Shown one piece after another: positions 59,544 through 64,000 of a DNA stretch of 64,000 bases. Origin of the DNA: Fusarium oxysporum f. sp. lycopersici 4287. Lineage: Eukaryota; Ascomycota; Sordariomycetes; Hypocreales; Nectriaceae. The notes beneath the pieces are model-generated. The model did not search any database. It was not told where the DNA came from and saw only the letters and a list, made by a program, of their open reading frames with translations. The number at the start of each line of letters is the position of its first letter. Position 1 is the first letter of the stretch. The stretch spans positions 3,030,743-3,094,742 of the forward strand of contig NC_030993.1 of assembly GCF_000149955.1 (NCBI RefSeq). The letters are read 5' to 3'. Made by a program: the position numbers and the translations under genes.

Positions 59544-60917
59544 ATGGCATCATTTTCCTTGTATCAGTTGTCAAACGCGAGCCGTAGACTTTCCTTGAAC
59601 CTTTTACGTCAACATCGAAACACACTCGCGGTTTCTAGACGACAACCTAGCCCAATTCGCCTCCTCTCTCTCCAGCAACCAAGATTTCTCCACACCGGTG
59701 ACGATGCGAAGTCAGACCAATCAACACAAGTCAGCAGCGATATTGCTGCTGAGGAGGGTACCAAACCCGACAGTTCCTACGAGACGAGTGATGATGTGGC
59801 GCCTATCAAAGACGAATCGACTCAAGCGGACAACGATGTTACCAGAGACCAAGACGTCGGTGACAGTGATGCCCCGACCCTAGATCTTCCTATCCTATCC
59901 TCAGACCCAAGAGATGAGCCCAAGGTCAAAGGAAGGCCATGGACCGAGGAGGAATTGGCCCAGCTCGAAGGGTTCATTAAACGGCCAATATTCAGTCTGG
60001 ACTACATCGCAATTCGGATGGACCGAAGTATTTTCAGTGTCAGGGGCCAGCTCAGACAGATTCAAGAACGGAAGGGAATCGATATCCTGCGCCGAAGTCG
60101 TCCACGAACTCCATGGCAACACCCAATGGATGCTACCCCAGAGCGAGTCGCAGTATTCGAAGCGAAGCAAGACGAAGTGCAAAAGCGTATGGAACACATT
60201 GTCAAAACACTCATGACCTTGCCAAAGACCGACCAGTGGGAGGAAATTCTCAAGTCGAAATCTGCCTCGGAATGGGCATCAGCGATTATGAAACTAATAC
60301 CACTGCGAACCTGGCACATCTTGGCCGCCGACCACCCGCCGACCGAGGAGGAATACATGACCATAACAATGGTTGATCGGTATAAAATGATTGGGGTGTT
60401 CGCCCAAATCTACCAACGCAAGGTATACGTAGGCTTAGCTGAGGTACCATTTGGCGTGCTGGCGCCGTCTGATTCCAAAGATTCCCAGCAACAAGACGCA
60501 ACAAAGAAGAAGCCCCAAGAGGTAAACAAGAAAAGGCACATGGGATCGATCGTCCCGTTGATCCCAGTGTCTTTATTAGGCTCTAATCAACTTACCTTCG
60601 AGGAAAAGGTTGAGCAGAAGTATGTACTTGGACTTGCCAGGGCGACGCTCGCGGCATGGCTTGGGGCAAATCACGTAGACGCATCTCCTGCTCTCCGCCA
60701 GTTGTATGCCTGGAAGGATATAATATCGAAGGGACACCCTTTTGGTAGGAATCCTTGCAACCCGCTCGAGCAGAGGCTCCGTCTTCCGTCGACGCCAGAG
60801 GAAAGTGCTGCTAGAAAGGCCAGTCTTGTGGAGGCGCGGAAACGTGAGGCAGAGGAGACGGGGAAGACAGAGGAGGAATTGAAAAAGTCAGAGACACCAA
60901 AGCCCTTTAAGAAGTGA
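59544..60917 (+). CDS. Probable mitochondrial protein with a SANT/Myb-like segment, function unknown
   Basis: Single exon, 457 residues from the Met of MASFSLYQLSNASRRLSLNL; an in-frame Met 22 codons upstream exists, but this Met opens a clean presequence. The first 50 residues are basic, rich in Arg/Ser/Leu and free of acids, then FLHTGDD, as in mitochondrial targeting peptides with a cleavage site. A disordered acidic stretch follows (about 55-125). RPWTEEELAQLEGFI and YIAIRMDRSIFSVRGQLRQI (about 130-175) match a SANT/Myb-like helix pattern, in which a Trp-containing first helix is followed by a recognition-type helix with repeated hydrophobic positions. Residues 190-400 look folded (LIPLRTWHILAADHPPTEEE, LGLARATLAAWLGANH). 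The tail is a Lys/Glu helix. A DNA/RNA-linked role in mitochondria is a guess; I do not recognise a named family. Confidence 0.8.
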   Translation: MASFSLYQLSNASRRLSLNLLRQHRNTLAVSRRQPSPIRLLSLQQPRFLHTGDDAKSDQSTQVSSDIAAEEGTKPDSSYETSDDVAPIKDESTQADNDVTRDQDVGDSDAPTLDLPILSSDPRDEPKVKGRPWTEEELAQLEGFIKRPIFSLDYIAIRMDRSIFSVRGQLRQIQERKGIDILRRSRPRTPWQHPMDATPERVAVFEAKQDEVQKRMEHIVKTLMTLPKTDQWEEILKSKSASEWASAIMKLIPLRTWHILAADHPPTEEEYMTITMVDRYKMIGVFAQIYQRKVYVGLAEVPFGVLAPSDSKDSQQQDATKKKPQEVNKKRHMGSIVPLIPVSLLGSNQLTFEEKVEQKYVLGLARATLAAWLGANHVDASPALRQLYAWKDIISKGHPFGRNPCNPLEQRLRLPSTPEESAARKASLVEARKREAEETGKTEEELKKSETPKPFKK

Positions 60918-61811
60918 GCTTCTGATGCTGGGGGAAACCCTGAGGATCCATACAAGAGTCATCGGTAGAAAAAGCGTATAATTTGCTAGTTAAGAGCCAG
61001 TCGTTAGGCAGTGTAGGTATGAGTAGAGGCAATGAACCCTGTCATGCCATGCCATGTCCTCTTGTTTCTCTTCCCGATCCCCAAGAGCACTCAACAGAAC
61101 TGAGACCCGATTCCGCACAAACTGAATGATGGGCGAAGTGGTGGGATTTTCGGTGACGATCGTGGTGTGCTTTTTACATGATAGTCATCATTTTGGGGAT
61201 CCAAATCACAGATGATTGACAGGTCATCGAGCATGGAAGACTTGCTCTCATATTTTGCCCTTGTGATCGGTCAGTCAGTGCATGGGAATCGAAGAGTCTC
61301 CCAGCTTACTTTATGATCGGGGCCCCGAAAAGTCGTGATATCACCTCCATGTCTCCGATAAGTTCCAGAGAGCAAGTGCTTTCAGTGAAGTAATAATACA
61401 GGAGAAAGTTATCTCTCTGATATCACTTTCGAATCAGTCGCTTCATAAAGACCGTGGTTACTCCAGATCAACCATCACAATTGAGTCGCAATGTGTATAT
61501 GACACGCATTAAGAGCTGAGCACAGCTTACGAGTTCCATGGTCTGTGGTTACTAATGATGCTCCCCGTCTTGTTCTGGTGTAGCACAGCATAGTAAGTGA
61601 TATGCGTTATGTAAGGAGTAGCCAGTCATTATCCGCCCTGTCCTGCAAGCATACGCAGTTGTGTTTAGTGTCCTATCAAGATGTAAGACTTGTAATATGC
61701 TCGTATTCTCTTTGCATCAGTCTTATCTCCGCGTTCTGTATAACTTTGGCAGAGCCCCCTCTCCCGGTACCAACACATCGCCACCCTCGGCATCCTCAGC
61801 AGTGTCTCGTT
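60918..61811. other. Intergenic after the SANT-like gene
   Basis: About 0.9 kb with the 3' region of the preceding gene and no supported coding sequence. Confidence 0.45.
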
Positions 61812-62222
61812 ATGAGCTATAAGGGACAGCAATTGGTGGTGACACCCGTTTGGGACATCCCACCTACTCGTTCGCGTTATGTGTTGAATGTTTCGAGTTC
61901 TCCGCTTGAGATCTCGTGCAAGGATCTCGAAGAGCTTGACACAAAGGTTGATGATGATAACTTCTCTCCTCTGCACGCGCCGACCCGGGAGAATGAGGGA
62001 GGAAAGGATAGCAACCAAGTGGACTTGAATCGACAAGCAAGGAGCATGAGGCAGACAGAGTCTGCAAACGATAAAGCGAAGAGAATGCCTCTAGATATGC
62101 GTTCACATAACATGCATGGCAAGGCCAGACTCCAAATGGACATGCGACGTTACCTTGAGCGAAAAGGATTCGTCAGTAACGAATACTCAGTTTCAAGCGT
62201 TGACGATAGCCCATGCAAATAA
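61812..62222 (+). CDS. Doubtful small ORF, 136 residues
   Basis: An ORF beginning MSYKGQQLVVTPVWDIPPTR and ending SVSSVDDSPCK. No domain, signal peptide or membrane segment. Composition is charged and hydrophilic, more protein-like than the antisense ORFs around it, and the frame stays open for another 70 codons upstream. It may be a small lineage-specific gene, an upstream exon of the zinc-finger gene at 62621, or chance. A possible donor (GTCAGT) lies at 62173, but I could not find a convincing partner exon. Confidence 0.25.
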   Translation: MSYKGQQLVVTPVWDIPPTRSRYVLNVSSSPLEISCKDLEELDTKVDDDNFSPLHAPTRENEGGKDSNQVDLNRQARSMRQTESANDKAKRMPLDMRSHNMHGKARLQMDMRRYLERKGFVSNEYSVSSVDDSPCK

Positions 62223-62620
62223 ACTTCACCTTACTCCTCTACCATGCCAAAGGAATTACCAGTTTCACTCAGCACGAATGCCTGTCTATCTACGACACTG
62301 AGACTGAATGAGTCAGTCTATATCAAGCCACCAAATACTCATGTCGAACCCAAGACTCCCAGCAGTCGGGGTTACCACTTTTCTGCAAAGTCGCATCCCA
62401 GGGACAAATTACACTCTTGACACCTGCAACTAGCATTCCGTGCTCTCGGGACTCTAGTTTCGATCACAGGCCCAAGCTCTTCCTGAGGAAGTTGGGGGGC
62501 ATACCATCCTATAGACAAAGACAATGTTAGTGGGCTTGCTAAAGAGTGCCTTTTGTCTTCGAACCCCACTGACAAACCAGAGCTCGAATCCATTTCTTCT
62601 CAAGGCTGGATGGTGACAAG

Positions 62621-64000
62621 ATGGCGACAAAAGAGTATTCGAGTCTATGCGTCCCTGATGTTTCAGCTAGCGATGACTCTGAGGGTACAGTCCCTATTCA
62701 ATCCTGTGAAGTCAATAGTCATGCTATGACAAAGCCCCAACATCGCAATATCGTCAAGGCCAATACGGGTATGGCAAGACCTCGCGAGATTGGACTGGCA
62801 AGAGTGAGAATTGATGTCCTATCGATAGCTGGGACGTCGAGGGCACAGCGGCTAAGCAAAAGTCCTGAACTTTCAGACAACACTTCCGAAGATACACAAG
62901 ATGAGCTAGAGAGACCAGCATTGGAAGAATCCAAGGAACAGCAGGCTGAGTCAGGGCCTCCGAAAAGCTGCGATTATGTCGCCTCTACGCAGGATTCTGG
63001 CGAAACTAGAGAGGCATCCCCGTCTGCGAATCCCGACAGGGACCAGCCTGATAACCCAGATGGCGGAAATCATGACATGAATGAGGACAGGAATTTACAG
63101 CCTCAGAATAATATTTTCGATGCCAGAGGAATCGGAAGACCCCCAAGATTTGCGTGCCCCTACCAAGCTTTTGAGCAATTCCAAGTTTGCTTCAGACCTG
63201 GGCCTCGGATTCCGAATGGGGGATGTGCCAGTATCCAGCGGTTGAAGTAAGCTGATTGTAAATACAGATATGCTCAAAGAAGACTGACTCGCAAGTAGAC
63301 AGCACTTGTACCGTCGGCATATGCGGCCATACCGCTGCACCAGATGCTGGCAGTAGTTTGAGAAGAAAAGATAGATTAGAAGCTCATGCCTCTCAGCCGG
63401 CGTGTTTCATATTCACGGATATGTCACCAAGTAAGAGATTCATGAGCCTGGAAGATGAAACAGATGTTGCCAAGTTAGGCTGCTTTGGTTCTCCAGAGGA
63501 AGCGTGGTGGAAAATGTTTCAACTCCTTATTCCTGGCGCGCAGAACACAGACTTGGAAGTCTTGAATGTCTAGTATTTCCCTTTAAGTCTCAGTCTCTCG
63601 AAGCGCTTGTAAACCTAAAGAATACACAGATTATGTCTACACCGACTCCTTCGATATTCCATGTATGAGCTTTCCCGAGGTGTCTTTCGAGTTGGACCAG
63701 CCTGTCATTTCAGCCTCAACTGTAGAAGAAGGGTGCGTATTGTTATTGCTCTGCGAAATTCACCCCGAACTTTCCATGTTAAAGAGTTAGAGCTTACTCG
63801 ATGAACAGTCCAACGATCGAGAATGATGTTCCGCGGACTGCGATGCCAGATATGAATCAAGGATCCATTTCAGACAGTATACCTTCATACACAGCTCACT
63901 TACCTTTATTGGGTTCAAATATTGCACAGGAATTTCAATCATACAACCATTATTTGCAGAAGTCGATGCCATCACCTGTAGCCCAATCGCAAAGTCTTGG
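62621..64000 (+). pseudogene. Fungal C2H2 zinc-finger protein gene, cut off by the window edge, frame broken in the finger
   Basis: Exon 1 (62621-63246, from MATKEYSSLCVPDVSASDD) is disordered and acidic until GIGRPPRFACPYQAFEQFQVC (about 172-192), the start of a domain common in ascomycete C2H2 proteins. A 52 nt intron (GTAAGC, GACTGAC, AAGTAG) leads to QHLYRRHMRPYRCTRCW, the expected C2H2 continuation. Then TAG stands in frame at 63354-63356. The rest of the finger (RRKDRLEAHASQPACF) and PEEAWWKMFQLLIPG, also family-typical, continue one base out of phase. One extra base in 63351-63357 would explain both the stop and the phase change. Downstream DSFDIPCMSFPEVSFELDQP and a further exon from about 63809 run to the edge. 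Either a decayed gene or a sequence error; the rest of the coding looks well kept, so a recent event or an error is likely. Confidence 0.6.

Noticed and set aside
62540..62575. Reverse-strand GGTTCGA motif as a tRNA candidate
   Set aside because: T-arm pairing fails and the conserved C of the B box is missing.
1..64000. CRISPR arrays, bacterial operons, intact transposons
   Set aside because: Introns and gene families are clearly fungal; no spaced direct repeats, transposase, integrase or reverse transcriptase motifs were seen.

Overview
This window looks like nuclear DNA of a filamentous ascomycete, most likely a Sordariomycete of the Fusarium/Nectriaceae type. The reasons are short introns (about 40-60 nt) with GTRNGT donors, CTAAC/CTGAC branch points and CAG/TAG acceptors, CT-rich leaders, roughly even base composition, and Pezizomycotina-specific families (ApsA/Num1, GH131, fungal C2H2 proteins, HAL4-type kinases). 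I saw no rRNA, tRNA, CRISPR array or intact transposon. The genus is an inference.

Left part (1-13.8 kb). SLA2 (cut by the window edge), ribosomal L21 and S9 (divergent), splicing factor SLU7, and REV3 (catalytic subunit of DNA polymerase zeta; SLU7 and REV3 are also divergent). This block is known to flank the mating-type (MAT) locus of many Pezizomycotina, so the MAT idiomorph is probably just beyond base 1.

Middle part (13.8-41.9 kb). A 3.9 kb gap is followed by an unrecognised proline-rich coiled-coil protein, ATG3 (autophagy E2-like enzyme), CWC24 (CCCH plus RING splicing factor), a GT32 glycosyltransferase divergent from a cysteine-rich single-pass membrane protein, a 4.7 kb spacer, the cortical anchor ApsA/NUM1 with an 18-copy 17-residue repeat and a C-terminal PH domain, and a TEX2/NVJ2-like SMP lipid-transfer protein of membrane contact sites.

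Right part (41.9-64 kb). There is a spacer of about 10 kb with no gene I can support, then a HAL4/SAT4-type kinase with an 898 nt first intron, a secreted GH131 glucanase, a probable mitochondrial protein with a SANT/Myb-like segment, a doubtful small ORF, and the start of a fungal C2H2 zinc-finger gene whose frame breaks inside the finger.

Most genes are housekeeping (trafficking, translation, splicing, translesion synthesis, autophagy, nuclear positioning, ion homeostasis) and do not form a pathway cluster. I did not find a clearly new multi-gene system. The best leads are the ApsA repeat array and its frame break, the 10 kb spacer, the broken zinc-finger gene, the unrecognised mitochondrial SANT-like protein, and an identical E-box-centred 12-mer in two divergent promoters. 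Exon boundaries were worked out by hand from splice signals and reading phase.
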